Below the pieces are notes generated by a model. The model was given only the letters and a program-made list of their open reading frames with translations, ran no database searches and was not told the DNA's origin. The position numbers were made by a program, and so were the translations under genes. A stretch of DNA of 64,000 nucleotides from Acidiferrum sp963771295 (GTDB lineage: Bacteria; Acidobacteriota; Terriglobia; Acidiferrales; UBA7541): the NCBI GenBank assembly GCA_963771295.1, contig CAVYTB010000003.1, positions 4,454 through 68,453 on the forward strand, read 5' to 3'. Numbering within the stretch: the stretch's first letter is position 1; every line of letters starts with the position of its first letter. Positions 54,672 to 62,717 of the stretch are shown piece after piece.

Positions 54672-54757
54672 GGTGGCTCCGCAGGTTACGGTGAGTATAG
54701 TCCTTCGAGCGGCGAAAACGGTAGAGGTCAGGAACTGGACAAATTGGGTACTAGAGC

Positions 54758-54772
54758 GACATGTCCGGTAAC
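54758..54772 (+). repeat. GACATGTCCGGTAAC motif, first copy
   Basis: The sequence gacatgtccggtaac recurs as acatgtccggtaac at 57199-57212, where it ends the small membrane gene, and as gacatgtcctggtaac at 57780-57795. Each lies beside a small membrane-protein gene and is followed by a ttccc-gga block. Confidence 0.5.
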
Positions 54773-54932
54773 GCCACTTCCCAGGACTTAAGCCCGTAAG
54801 ATATTGGAACGCGGAAAAGGAAGTTCAATCCGTGGCTCGTTCTGCCCAAGTAGAATTCTGATATGGGCGCTCGGGTTCCGACCCGTGGTTGGTGGACACG
54901 CCTTTGCAAACTCTTGGTGCAATTGGATGTGA

Positions 54933-55343
54933 ATGTGGCCGCTAGTCGTCGGCTTGGCGAATGGACCTCTAATGCAGCCTTGGATTGATAGGCATCCCCT
55001 GGCATTTTGGCTTGCTGGCTTCTTTTCGATGTGGCTCTTAGTTTCCTTAGTGATTAGCTTTATAGGCGGTTGGTTCTTGCTGGCCCGCAGATTTCGTTCC
55101 CAATCCCCTTTTGTCGGCTCAAAGTGGCGGGGTCAAAGTGGATGGATGCGCGGCTTAGCAAGTTATAGAAGCTGCCTGGTGGTTGGCGCAAACCCGAGCG
55201 GCCTTTACCTGGCCGTGTTTTTTCCTTTTCGTATTGCACATCCTCCGTTGTTCATTCCTTGGAGTGAAGTGACCTTATCGAGAGGTCGCGTATTCTTCAT
55301 CAAGACGGTTTGCTTCCAGTTGGGACGGGAAAATCGTGATTGA
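54933..55343 (+). CDS. membrane protein with PH-like tail, probably truncated by IS256
   Basis: 136 aa. Two hydrophobic segments (PLAFWLAGFFSMWLLVSLV; FIGGWFLLARRF), then a soluble part with PLFIPWSEVTLSRGR and FIKTVCFQLG, the shape of a bacterial PH-like domain. It ends 13 bp before the inverted repeat preceding the IS256 gene, so the C-terminus may have been cut off by that insertion. A PH-like membrane protein is also encoded at 57312. Confidence 0.5.
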   Translation: MWPLVVGLANGPLMQPWIDRHPLAFWLAGFFSMWLLVSLVISFIGGWFLLARRFRSQSPFVGSKWRGQSGWMRGLASYRSCLVVGANPSGLYLAVFFPFRIAHPPLFIPWSEVTLSRGRVFFIKTVCFQLGRENRD

Positions 55344-55355
55344 GAACAAGAAGCA

Positions 55356-55415
55356 GCGGCTCTCGCCGAACTCGGATAGAGTTGGGTTGGAATCCCTTTT
55401 AAAGGAGAGAGCCGC
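55356..55415. repeat. 9-bp inverted repeat before IS256 transposase start
   Basis: gcggctctc (55356-55364) and gagagccgc (55407-55415) flank 42 nt that include the aaaggag ribosome site at 55401-55407, right before GTG 55417. The stem could hide the site in read-through mRNA or mark an IS end. Confidence 0.45.
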
Positions 55416-55416
55416 C

Positions 55417-56701
55417 GTGAGAAAGAAATATCAGAGGAAAGAGCGCAAGTCAATCCAGTTCGAGGTGGTGCGAGGGCAAGAGTTGCTGGTGCAGGTGCCG
55501 TTGCCGATGGCCGAAGTGTGGGCGAGCTGCAGCGCGGTAGAAGAGCTAACCGGGCAGCCGGGTTGCAGATCCTGCGCGCGATCCTGGAGAACGAAGTCAC
55601 GCGTCGAGTAGGACCACCGCATCGGCCGAATCCTGCCGCTGGCTGTGTGCGCTGGGGGAAGCAGCCGGGTTATGTGGTTTTTGCGGGACAGAAAATCCCG
55701 CTGGAACGGCCGCGAGTACGCACGCGGGAAGGCCAGGAAGTGGAACTGGAGAGCTACGGTCAGTTGCAGCAAGACGGGAAACTGCAACGCGCGGTGCGGG
55801 AACGCATGGTGGCCGGACTGTCGACACGGAATTATCGGCGTGCGGTAGAGAGTGTTGTCGAAGGCTACGGGATCGAGAAAAGCAGCGTGAGTCGGCAGTT
55901 CGTAGAGGCCAGCAGCAATCAGCTGCGGGCGCTGTGCGAACGGCGCCTAGAAGATTTGCATCTGGTGGTGTTGATGATCGATGGCATTCACTTTGGCGGT
56001 CAGGTGTTAGTGGTGGCCCTGGGCATCGCGGAAAGTGGAGAAAAACACGTTTTGGGAGTGTGGCAAGGAGCCACGGAGAACACCACGGTGGTCAAAGGGC
56101 TGTTGGAAGATCTGGTGGACCGCGGACTGGATGTGCAGCGGCGGTATCTGGTGGTGATTGATGGATCGAAAGCGCTGCGCGCCGGTGTGGAACGCGTTTT
56201 CGGTGACCAAGTGGAAGTGCAGCGCTGCCAGATTCACAAGCGGCGGAATGTGAAGGAGTATCTGCCGGAGAACTGCCAGAAAGACTACGACCGGCGGATG
56301 CGCAATGCCTACGCGATGAACAACTACGCGGAGGCCAAAGAAGCCTTGCAGAAAATCTTTCGACAACTGGAGCGAATCAATCCGAGTGCGGCCCGCAGCC
56401 TGGAGGAAGGGCTGGAAGAAACGCTGACGGTGCATCGCCTGGGTATAGGACCAGTGTTGCGGCGCAAACTAGCCACCACTAACCGATCGAATCGTGCTTG
56501 TCGACGGTCCAGCGGGTGGCGCGAAACGTAAAACGTTGGCGAGAAGGAAGTCAGCCGCTGCGCTGGACCGCCACCGGACTCTTGGAAGCAGAGAAGAAGT
56601 TTCGGCGCATCAAAGGCTTTCAAGAAATTCTGTTGCTGAAAGAACGCCTAAACCCGTCGCGCATTCAGCAGAAGGAGGTTCGAAGCGTAGAAGTCGCTTG
56701 A
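55417..56701 (+). pseudogene. IS256-family (mutator) transposase, frameshifted
   Basis: GTG 55417 starts RKKYQRKERKSIQFEVVRGQ and VQVPLPMAEVWA. The frame then shifts between about 55520 and 55560. The main part runs to about 56480: SYGQLQQDGKLQRAVRERMV, MIDGIHFGGQVLVVALGIAE (first D), VVIDGSKALRAGVERVFGD (second D), RCQIHKRRNVKEYLPENC. A one-C deletion near 56482 (aaccgatcg for aacccgatcg) moves to the tail with STVQRVARNVKRWREGSQP, ending at TGA 56701. DDE of the Mutator type. Not expressible as one chain. Confidence 0.8.
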
Positions 56702-56962
56702 ACTTGGTTCGAGGTAAGCTTACAGTGGAACATCGAGATGTGCAATCAACTAAAACTGCCATTCCTTTCTCCATTCGTGAATCACTCGCTAATAAGTTAA
56801 AAGCAGCAGCCGGGGACGCTTGGCCAATTGAATTGTTGGGATGAAAGGTTCTCTGGAATACTGGCTGCCGAAAATGTGACGGCCAGTACCTATGTTTCCG
56901 GTTACGCTACAAATCGGGAGTTGACCGGCGTTCTCTCAAAATGTATTTGATAAAATCTGAGA

Positions 56963-57211
56963 ATGAGGACTAAGCCCTTCGCACTGCTCGCAATTGGTGT
57001 GGCTTGGCTAGCAGCAGACCTTTACCTGATGCTTGGGCATGTCGTGTTGCGCGAGACGCGATTGGGGACAATCGCTCAATTCCTCGACAGACTTCCACAA
57101 TGGGCCTCACGCCCTGCAATTTTATGTCTCTGGGGCATCCTGCTACTTGGGTGGGCCGTTCCGCTCATAGTTGGCTTTTGGCTTTTGCGGCAAAATCCAC
57201 ATGTCCGGTAA
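56963..57211 (+). CDS. small two-TM membrane protein
   Basis: 82 aa. Two hydrophobic helices (FALLAIGVAWLAADLYLML; CLWGILLLGWAVPLIVGFWL). No Shine-Dalgarno stands out. Its last codons and TAA lie inside the repeated acatgtccggtaac motif. Unknown function. Confidence 0.45.
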   Translation: MRTKPFALLAIGVAWLAADLYLMLGHVVLRETRLGTIAQFLDRLPQWASRPAILCLWGILLLGWAVPLIVGFWLLRQNPHVR

Positions 57212-57311
57212 CTTCCCGGGAGTTGACCATCGAAGTCCTGCACAAGACTGTTAGAATGGTCAAAAAATCAAACACGAGATTCAAATGATCGCGCAACTCG
57301 AAGGAAGGCCG

Positions 57312-57758
57312 ATGAGCGAGAAACAGCAGGAACGCTCGTTTGCGTTGCAAGAGACAAAGGTCTATCGGTTCAATTTGGCCTATCGGCTGTACCACTGTGC
57401 GATTGGAGCGGCCGCCCTTGTTTGTGCTGCCTGGTGGTACCACTTTCTCGTTTTGTCGGCGGTGCTGGCCCTTTTCGGCGCGTTTATCATTTCTCGACTG
57501 CTTTTCACGAAGGTTATCGTGAACCAGTATTCCGTTGTGCTCAAGGGCATGTTTTCCGAGGATTCTTTGCAGCGTTCGTCGATCATAGCCATTGAAAGGA
57601 AACACACCGGCAAGAGCAATTTCTTGATACTGTGGGGCAATCCTGACGAGAAGGAAAATCTGACAATTGCGAATGTGTTTGCTTTTGACAAAGCCTGGGA
57701 CGATTGGCTAAGTACCTTCAGGGATCTAAGTCACGATAAACCGCTCAGCCTGTTTTGA
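57312..57758 (+). CDS. membrane protein with PH-like soluble tail
   Basis: 148 aa from ATG 57312 with GAAGGAAGG upstream; the frame opens at 57285. Two hydrophobic segments (LYHCAIGAAALVCAAWWYHF; LSAVLALFGAFIISRLLF) are followed by a beta-rich tail (VIVNQYSVVLKGMFSEDSLQ; NFLILWGNPDEKENLTIAN). No named family. Another PH-like membrane protein is at 54933. Confidence 0.5.
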   Translation: MSEKQQERSFALQETKVYRFNLAYRLYHCAIGAAALVCAAWWYHFLVLSAVLALFGAFIISRLLFTKVIVNQYSVVLKGMFSEDSLQRSSIIAIERKHTGKSNFLILWGNPDEKENLTIANVFAFDKAWDDWLSTFRDLSHDKPLSLF

Positions 57759-57815
57759 ATTCGTTCACAGCAAATCTTCGACATGTCCTGGTAACAGCAT
57801 TCCCGGAGAAGTGGT

Positions 57816-58130
57816 TCATGGTACGCGGTTCTGAGGTTTCCCGACCTGGCGGGAATTAAGCCTTCGCGAGAATAAGCGAAGTGCAATGAGACAAAGCACC
57901 AACATCACACTCACGAGTGAAAGTGGCCAATGGAATAACCGAAACTCGAATGTTGCAACCACTCCGAAGAAGATTCCACCAAAGACGGCCACCTCCAAAG
58001 CAAGTCGCAAATCATTCCAAGGCTCGAACAAAGGTGTGCGGGAGCTAATCCATCTGGGGACAAAGAACATCCAAGCTCCGAAGAAGATTCCCCTCATCAA
58101 GACATGCGACCACTCAACCCATGTTCCCAC
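57816..58130 (-). CDS. small membrane protein, unknown
   Basis: 104 aa with three hydrophobic stretches (VLMRGIFFGAWMFFVP; LALEVAVFGGIFFGVVATF; LSLVSVMLVLCLIALRLF) and a basic tail. Convergent with the previous gene. Confidence 0.45.
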   Translation of the reverse strand: MGTWVEWSHVLMRGIFFGAWMFFVPRWISSRTPLFEPWNDLRLALEVAVFGGIFFGVVATFEFRLFHWPLSLVSVMLVLCLIALRLFSRRLNSRQVGKPQNRVP

Positions 58131-58268
58131 ATCAACTCCTCTTGCTTCGCGGTTACGCCAGGAAGCTGGCCCAGCGTCTCTCTTCCGATGCTATAGCAAA
58201 CAAGAATCAATACGGGCACTCATGGCCTTATTGTGTTCCAAGTTTGGAGTAAGTCCTGGGAAACGCCG

Positions 58269-58568
58269 TTACCACCAAAGTGGGTGCCTAGCCAGCCAAA
58301 GTTCGTAGCACACACCGACAATGACCCATGCGATTAGAAAGAAAACGAATAGAAATCGCTTCCGGCTCTCTGGAAAGGCCGCGGCGTGCGCACTCCAAAT
58401 GTTATTAACGGCGCGATTCCGGAGGCTCAACTTCCTACCTATCCAGTGCCGAAACGTAATTTGGTCGTCAGCGTTCAGTTGACCGAAGGCATCACGGAAA
58501 ATGAGAGCAAGAGTCCCAAGAGCGAGGAACAAGAAGGCAAACGCGATAGCGTCGGCTAAATCCTGCAT
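58269..58568 (-). CDS. small membrane protein, unknown
   Basis: 99 aa from MQDLADAIA (ATG 58568). An N-terminal hydrophobic helix (IAFAFLFLALGTLALIF) and a C-terminal one (FLFVFFLIAWVIVGVCY) flank a soluble part. No family recognised. Same strand as the control genes further right. Confidence 0.4.
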   Translation of the reverse strand: MQDLADAIAFAFLFLALGTLALIFRDAFGQLNADDQITFRHWIGRKLSLRNRAVNNIWSAHAAAFPESRKRFLFVFFLIAWVIVGVCYELWLARHPLWW

Positions 58569-58640
58569 CACCGAAATTGTAACGACTGATTGGGTTGCCT
58601 TTCCACAGTACGTTGTGGGCGTCGTCAACTCCTGGTACGT

Positions 58641-59162
58641 CTAATGTCCAGACGCGAACTGTTTCCGTCTTCCTCGCAGCACGCCCCGCTTGAGGAGCGC
58701 TAATCTTTCCAGCCGTGCATTGTCGCGATTCATATCAGCTTTCGCTTTGTTCGCACGCGCAACCATCGCAGCATGGACTCCGCCGTCGAGCAGGTCCTGG
58801 AAGTGCGCCTGGATTTTCTCGTTCGCTTCCTTCTCGCGCTCGTTCACTTCACGCCACCAGCCATCACGCTGTTCCCTCTCCTCGGCCATCCCCAACCGTC
58901 GTTCGGTCTCGTCCAATTCCAGAGCAATCATCGCCAGCCGTTGGTTCTGCCGCGCCAGCCACCCGCGCTGTTCCTCGAGCTCAATCCGCTTCACTTCCGC
59001 CAGCGCCGCCTGCATCTGCTGACGATTCCAGTCCAGCGCCTTTTCTTCCCACGTGGGTTCCCACAGGATGCCGTCGCGCCTCACGTCATCTGGAAGTGTG
59101 GACGGCAACGAGCCTGTCCCTCTCCGCATCGGTTTTGAAGTTCGCTGCCTCATCGTCGTCAA
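58641..59162 (-). CDS. coiled-coil protein, unknown
   Basis: 173 aa, start uncertain (ATG 59162, 59153 or 59129). Strongly charged, almost all helical between residues 35 and 170 (RQQMQAALAEVKRIELEEQR; MIALELDETERRLGMAEERE; ADMNRDNARLERLALLKRG). It overlaps the end of the upstream gene, implying coupling. No domain name. Possibly a structural or DNA-associated protein of the element. Confidence 0.5.
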   Translation of the reverse strand: MTTMRQRTSKPMRRGTGSLPSTLPDDVRRDGILWEPTWEEKALDWNRQQMQAALAEVKRIELEEQRGWLARQNQRLAMIALELDETERRLGMAEEREQRDGWWREVNEREKEANEKIQAHFQDLLDGGVHAAMVARANKAKADMNRDNARLERLALLKRGVLRGRRKQFASGH

Positions 59163-59397
59163 TCTTTATCGGCACATGGTCAAATCGGCGCGCAGTTCCC
59201 AACCCACAGTGCCCTAGCTTCTCCCAGGCCTTCACGGCGCGATTACGGTCGCCCGCGGACATGAAGAGGCGCACGTGGCGGCTTTCACCGTCTCGGCAAG
59301 AGAGCAGCGCGTAGTTGCCCTCACCTGCAATCCGGCCAAGCCGTGCAGCGTTGGGGCACTTTGCACTCCATCTCTGAATCCAATAGGGCGTCTTCAT
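59086..59397 (-). CDS. small protein downstream of iterons, unknown
   Basis: 103 aa from ATG 59397 (MKTPYWIQRWSAKCPNAARL). A compact alpha/beta sequence with GEGNYALLSCRDGESRHVRL and NRAVKAWEKLGHCGLGTARR. No motif I can name. Its stop lies inside the next gene, so the two are overlapped and probably co-translated. First gene after the iteron array. Confidence 0.5.
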   Translation of the reverse strand: MKTPYWIQRWSAKCPNAARLGRIAGEGNYALLSCRDGESRHVRLFMSAGDRNRAVKAWEKLGHCGLGTARRFDHVPIKIDDDEAANFKTDAERDRLVAVHTSR

Positions 59398-59482
59398 CAC
59401 GCTCCGCCCTCGCCGTGTTACTACTTTTCTCCGCACCTCTCGTCCCCGCAGCACCGCGAACGCACCCGACCCCGAGATGTCT

Positions 59483-59536
59483 GTCGGCTAAGGTGAATTC
59501 AGTTCCTCTTGGGTTTGCGGTTCGTCGGCTAAGGTG
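59483..59536. repeat. 13-bp direct repeat GTCGGCTAAGGTG
   Basis: gtcggctaaggtg at 59483-59495 and again at 59524-59536, 41 bp apart, between the iteron array and the next gene. Possibly an operator or part of an origin. Confidence 0.5.
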
Positions 59537-59661
59537 TTTTCGACTATGGCTGTGTTGGTTTGCTTCTTCCTTCCCTCCCGCAAAGAGGGAAATCGTATCC
59601 ATCTCTGTTAGACGGATGGGACTAAAGTCAAAGGCTAAGATAAGACTTGTAGGTGATGCCG

Positions 59662-59804
59662 TCACCATTTAACAAAACCAAATCACCATTCACTATTCTG
59701 GAATCACCATCTAGACCGTGACCGCGTCACCCTCTAAATGGTGATTTGAGTTAAATGGTGAACACATCACCATTTCGCGTCACCATTTAACTTTTCACCA
59801 TTTC
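59662..59804. repeat. iteron array, nine TCACCATTTA copies (probable origin)
   Basis: Direct copies at 59662, 59683, 59704, 59727, 59767, 59780 and 59795; inverted copies at 59735-59744 and 59752-59761. The first three are spaced exactly 21 bp, two helical turns. Consensus tcaccattta with one to two changes (ccattca, ccatcta, ccctcta, ccatttc). The array straddles the 3' end of the Rep-like gene. Helically phased iterons beside a replication-like gene are the usual mark of an iteron-type origin. Confidence 0.75.
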
Positions 59805-60704
59805 GATTGGCTTGCGCAGGCATCCGGACGTTCCGAACTTCGCCGTCCAGTCGGCGTGACTCAGGACGAGATACGTTCCTTGGCCGCCACGTCCAGCCTT
59901 CGGAGCCTTGATGACGGCCAGCCAACCGTGTTCCACAAGCCAGTCAATCTTGGCCTTTGCAGTCTGCGCGTGCATTCCTGTCCACTTCGCTGTCGTGTCC
60001 CGCGAGAGCCAGCATTCACCGTTATTCTTCCTCGAGAGGCCCATCGCGTAGTCGTGAATGGCGAACTCGAACTGTCCCATGTGACAACGAGCCTGGCAGT
60101 TCGGGTGGGGTTCCGTCGGCGGCGGCTCGGGTTCCACCGTGACTTGTTCGCCATCGAACTCAGGTGGTCTGTACTTCCGGAAGTGGTCGAAGGCCTTCCC
60201 AGAGTAGTCGCGCCAGCAAGCGCCGCCCTCTTCGACGTAGTACGGAAGCGTCTCAAAATTCTCGTGGTCTACCGTCGCATCCTTGCCGAGCATCCACACG
60301 GCGTTCAGGAATCCCTCTGGCTCAAAATCGCTGTATCCGTTCCTTCCGGTCCCATACTTCGCGTCAAGCCGCAAGTAGGCAACGAACTCGTCCTCAAGCA
60401 GTTTCGGGCGGCGCTTCGTTCCTGTGGCGCCCTGGTAGAAGTCACGCGCGATTTCCAGCCAATCGTCCAACGTCGTTGCTCTGAATACGCGCTCGGAGTC
60501 AATAACGCTTTTGATTTCCTCGTTGCTGTATCCCCTCACGTCCTCCATCAATACGTCATCCCACACCAAAGCCCACTCGCGCGTGGGCCTGACGTCTTTC
60601 TCGCCCATCACGAAACGCTCGAGGATGTCGATGACAGGAAGTGGAAGCCTGTTCAGTCGGAGACTGAGTTGTGAAAGTGATTTAGCGGTAGGTTCTTGTG
60701 GCAT
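59787..60704 (-). CDS. replication-initiator-like protein of the element
   Basis: 305 aa, ATG 60704 with AAGGGAATTCCC upstream. N-terminal helical part (LSLRLNRLPLPVIDILERFV); central block WDDVLMEDVRGYSNEEIKSV and SGKAFDHFRKYRPPEFD; C-terminal winged-helix (WTGMHAQTAKAKIDWLVEHG, then AGRGGQGTYLVLSHADW). No exact family name. The C-terminal wHTH, the place among phage-satellite control genes and the adjacent iterons suggest a Rep or helicase-loader function. It could instead be a transcriptional regulator that binds the iterons. Confidence 0.6.
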   Translation of the reverse strand: MPQEPTAKSLSQLSLRLNRLPLPVIDILERFVMGEKDVRPTREWALVWDDVLMEDVRGYSNEEIKSVIDSERVFRATTLDDWLEIARDFYQGATGTKRRPKLLEDEFVAYLRLDAKYGTGRNGYSDFEPEGFLNAVWMLGKDATVDHENFETLPYYVEEGGACWRDYSGKAFDHFRKYRPPEFDGEQVTVEPEPPPTEPHPNCQARCHMGQFEFAIHDYAMGLSRKNNGECWLSRDTTAKWTGMHAQTAKAKIDWLVEHGWLAVIKAPKAGRGGQGTYLVLSHADWTAKFGTSGCLRKPIEMVKS

Positions 60705-60873
60705 GGGAATTCCCTTGCGCTCCTAGTTTTTCAGTTGTCTCTTTACGAATGAAATCCGGTTCACCGTCGCGAAACGCAATTGCGATTTGCCCGAAGGCAC
60801 GGTCAACCTTCATCTGGTCAAGGAGCGTTTCCAGCCGTCGCAACAATTCTGGCTTGTTCACATCACACCTCAT
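60682..60873 (-). CDS. DUF2292-like small protein
   Basis: 63 aa from ATG 60873 (MRCDVNKPELLRRLETLLDQ). DRAFGQIAIAFRDGEPDFIR followed by KETTEKL fits the short beta-hairpin (xGxIxIxFRDGxP) of DUF2292-type proteins of unknown role. Overlaps the Rep-like start by 23 bp. Confidence 0.5.
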   Translation of the reverse strand: MRCDVNKPELLRRLETLLDQMKVDRAFGQIAIAFRDGEPDFIRKETTEKLGAQGNSHATRTYR

Positions 60874-60996
60874 TAGCAAGTCAGGGCGACACCTTCGCGC
60901 CGCCCTGATGCCTGCCTTGCATAACCAACTATCGATGTGACGCGGTGAGACAGACAACCGAAGAGACTGTGGATTCGCAGGAAATTCTCCGTGCGG

Positions 60997-61716
60997 TCAC
61001 ATTTCCAGTCTTAGTGGGTTGTATGACCGCGCCACCCGTCGTCCAACCTCCTGCCGTCGTTTCCGGCGGCGTTCTCCTACCCGCTTCCTCGCTAGGTCCC
61101 CCTTGATGGTTCCCTCGTCTGACGAGGCATAGTCGACGAGGATTTCGGCGGCAACAGCTTGGACCCGCCTGCGCTCGTCGTCGGCAACGTTCTTTAAAAC
61201 TTCCCAAACTAAGAGTGGCACGGTTACATGGAATGATTTCTCATTGCTGGGTTTCGGAGGTTTAAGTGCTTTTCGGAGTGCGGAAACCGTCATCTGCTCA
61301 TCAACCGCCCTAGTGAGCCATTTCCTGACGGTGTCTTCGTCCGATTTGGGCAGAGCATTTATGAGCACGCGATGATGTGACCAACTGAGTCTATCTGTAC
61401 GTACAGACGGACTGACGCGGCGAGCTGTACTTGCCAGGTCACGCAACGTATTTTTGGACCGACCCGTGATTGCGGCAACTTCAGTGTAGAAACCCATACC
61501 GGGATATTCACCATCCGGTGGTGCGGGATAGAACTGTTCACCCTCGAGGAGGCAGTCACCAATTTCCCACCTCACGTCGTTTTCGCGCTCGACAAGCGCA
61601 ATGATGCGTGACCTCCAGGCTTCCACGTCAAAACAAGGCTGATTATCGTGCAGTACAAATTCCTCATTGAAATTGCCGTCACTGTCAAAACTCGAAAGGT
61701 TTGCAATAGCAGACAT
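60997..61716 (-). CDS. ParB/KorB-like DNA-binding protein
   Basis: 239 aa from ATG 61716, with AAAAGGAG upstream; the frame extends 24 codons further without a site. The N-terminal half carries a helical core (RSRIIALVERENDVRWEIGD) and a helix-turn-helix (EVAAITGRSKNTLRDLASTA), then WSHHRVLINALPKSDEDTVR and MTVSALRKALKPPKPSN, a pattern met in ParB/KorB-type plasmid and phage DNA-binding proteins. The C-terminus is very basic (GERRRKRRQEVGRRVARS). Likely partition or regulation of the element. Confidence 0.55.
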   Translation of the reverse strand: MSAIANLSSFDSDGNFNEEFVLHDNQPCFDVEAWRSRIIALVERENDVRWEIGDCLLEGEQFYPAPPDGEYPGMGFYTEVAAITGRSKNTLRDLASTARRVSPSVRTDRLSWSHHRVLINALPKSDEDTVRKWLTRAVDEQMTVSALRKALKPPKPSNEKSFHVTVPLLVWEVLKNVADDERRRVQAVAAEILVDYASSDEGTIKGDLARKRVGERRRKRRQEVGRRVARSYNPLRLEM

Positions 61717-61834
61717 AGCTTTTCTCCTTTTCAGGTGTCGTACGCCTCTCCACCTCGCATGAGCTGGTAGACAGGGAAAGCGATTCACACGCCATCAATA
61801 ACGAAGGACGATGGAACCAGAGAAATATGGGAGG

Positions 61835-61866
61835 GCTGACCGCAGTACTTTTGTACTACGGTCAGC
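61835..61866. terminator. long hairpin between element control genes
   Basis: gctgaccgcagtac (61835-61848) and gtactacggtcagc (61853-61866) form a 14-bp stem with one mismatch and loop tttt. It lies between the 112-aa and 239-aa genes. Terminator, attenuator or operator. Confidence 0.55.
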
Positions 61867-61884
61867 TCAGTTGTTTCTTCGTGC

Positions 61885-62223
61885 TTAGGAAGCCCGCTTT
61901 CGCTTGCTCAGCCGCAGCCTCTTCATCGATTCCGCGCATTCGCGTGTTATTTGCTGAAAGTGGGGGTCTGCCTCCAGCTTAGCCGCTGTCACCCTGTATT
62001 CCTCAAAATCAGCATGAATCTTTAGAAGGATAGCTTTCTCCTTCTTCCACCATTGTCTGTCCCTCTCTTCAGTTAGCGCCGCATCCCAATCCCGCCGGTA
62101 AGCGATTGCCAGGGCTTCATCCCAATCTCGCTCGTAAGCCTCAGCCGTTACTTCGGCTGAGCTGTCGGTCGCCATCGCCGGTTCCTCAACAATCAAGACT
62201 TCTTCTGCGCACGCGGTCGTCAT
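61885..62223 (-). CDS. unknown acidic/charged protein of the element
   Basis: 112 aa; ATGA overlap with the zinc-finger gene upstream. Two short internal repeats, ERDWDEALAIAY and RRDWDAALTEER, then a charged helical tail (AESMKRLRLSKRKRAS). No named family. Confidence 0.5.
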   Translation of the reverse strand: MTTACAEEVLIVEEPAMATDSSAEVTAEAYERDWDEALAIAYRRDWDAALTEERDRQWWKKEKAILLKIHADFEEYRVTAAKLEADPHFQQITRECAESMKRLRLSKRKRAS

Positions 62224-62480
62224 TGTTTTTCTCCTGTTTTCGTCACCACAGGGCTGCTCGCAGTTGAATTCACACAGCCGCCATATCGGCCGTCAAAACC
62301 CAGTGATTTAGCTCTATTGCGTTCCTGAAACCGCTTCAGCTTCCGCGCTGCGTTAGCTAGCTTTGTCGGAAGGTAGTGAGCGGCTGCACGGCAATCGGCA
62401 GAGCAGAATCGCTGGCGTTTGTTTGTTGGCTTGAACGCCGTCTTGCAATGCGCACATTCAAACAACGTAGAAGAATCCAT
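62220..62480 (-). CDS. small zinc-finger protein
   Basis: 86 aa from ATG 62480 (GTG 62492 is an alternative). CAHCKTAF and RFCSADCRAAAHY form a Cys2-Cys2 knuckle like those in many phage and plasmid small proteins. Likely DNA- or RNA-binding. First gene of the leftward control block; the hairpin at 62543 lies just upstream. Confidence 0.6.
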   Translation of the reverse strand: MDSSTLFECAHCKTAFKPTNKRQRFCSADCRAAAHYLPTKLANAARKLKRFQERNRAKSLGFDGRYGGCVNSTASSPVVTKTGEKQ

Positions 62481-62542
62481 ACTTGAGCACACTCGTAGCT
62501 TTGAATTTGCTTGCTTTTTAAGTGCGTTAGCTGTTTAGGAGA

Positions 62543-62565
62543 ACAGTCAGCTGAGAGCTGACTGT
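62543..62565. promoter_or_regulatory. perfect 10-bp inverted repeat upstream of control block
   Basis: acagtcagct (62543-62552), gag, agctgactgt (62556-62565). It lies between the divergent integrase and zinc-finger genes. Probable operator or leader hairpin. Confidence 0.55.
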
Positions 62566-62670
62566 GTCAAACAACAAAACGAAGAGTAGAACGCTTCAAG
62601 GATTATTTCACAAGAAGAAGAAAAGCGTCAATTCTTTTTGAGTGTGTATGCGAAAAAAAATGAGTGTAAC

Positions 62671-62688
62671 CGGCGCGGCGCCGCGCCG
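62671..62688. repeat. 18-bp perfect palindrome upstream of integrase
   Basis: cggcgcggcgccgcgccg is self-complementary over 18 bp, all G and C, 29 bp before the integrase ATG and next to a poly-A stretch. May be a recombinase or regulator site, or a terminator stem. Confidence 0.55.
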
Positions 62689-62717
62689 CCGGACCCCTAA
62701 CACCGCTGGTTTGGCAC

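Noticed and set aside
59662..59804. CRISPR array
   Set aside because: Repeats are only 10 bp, partly inverted, with short spacers and no cas genes. They are iterons.
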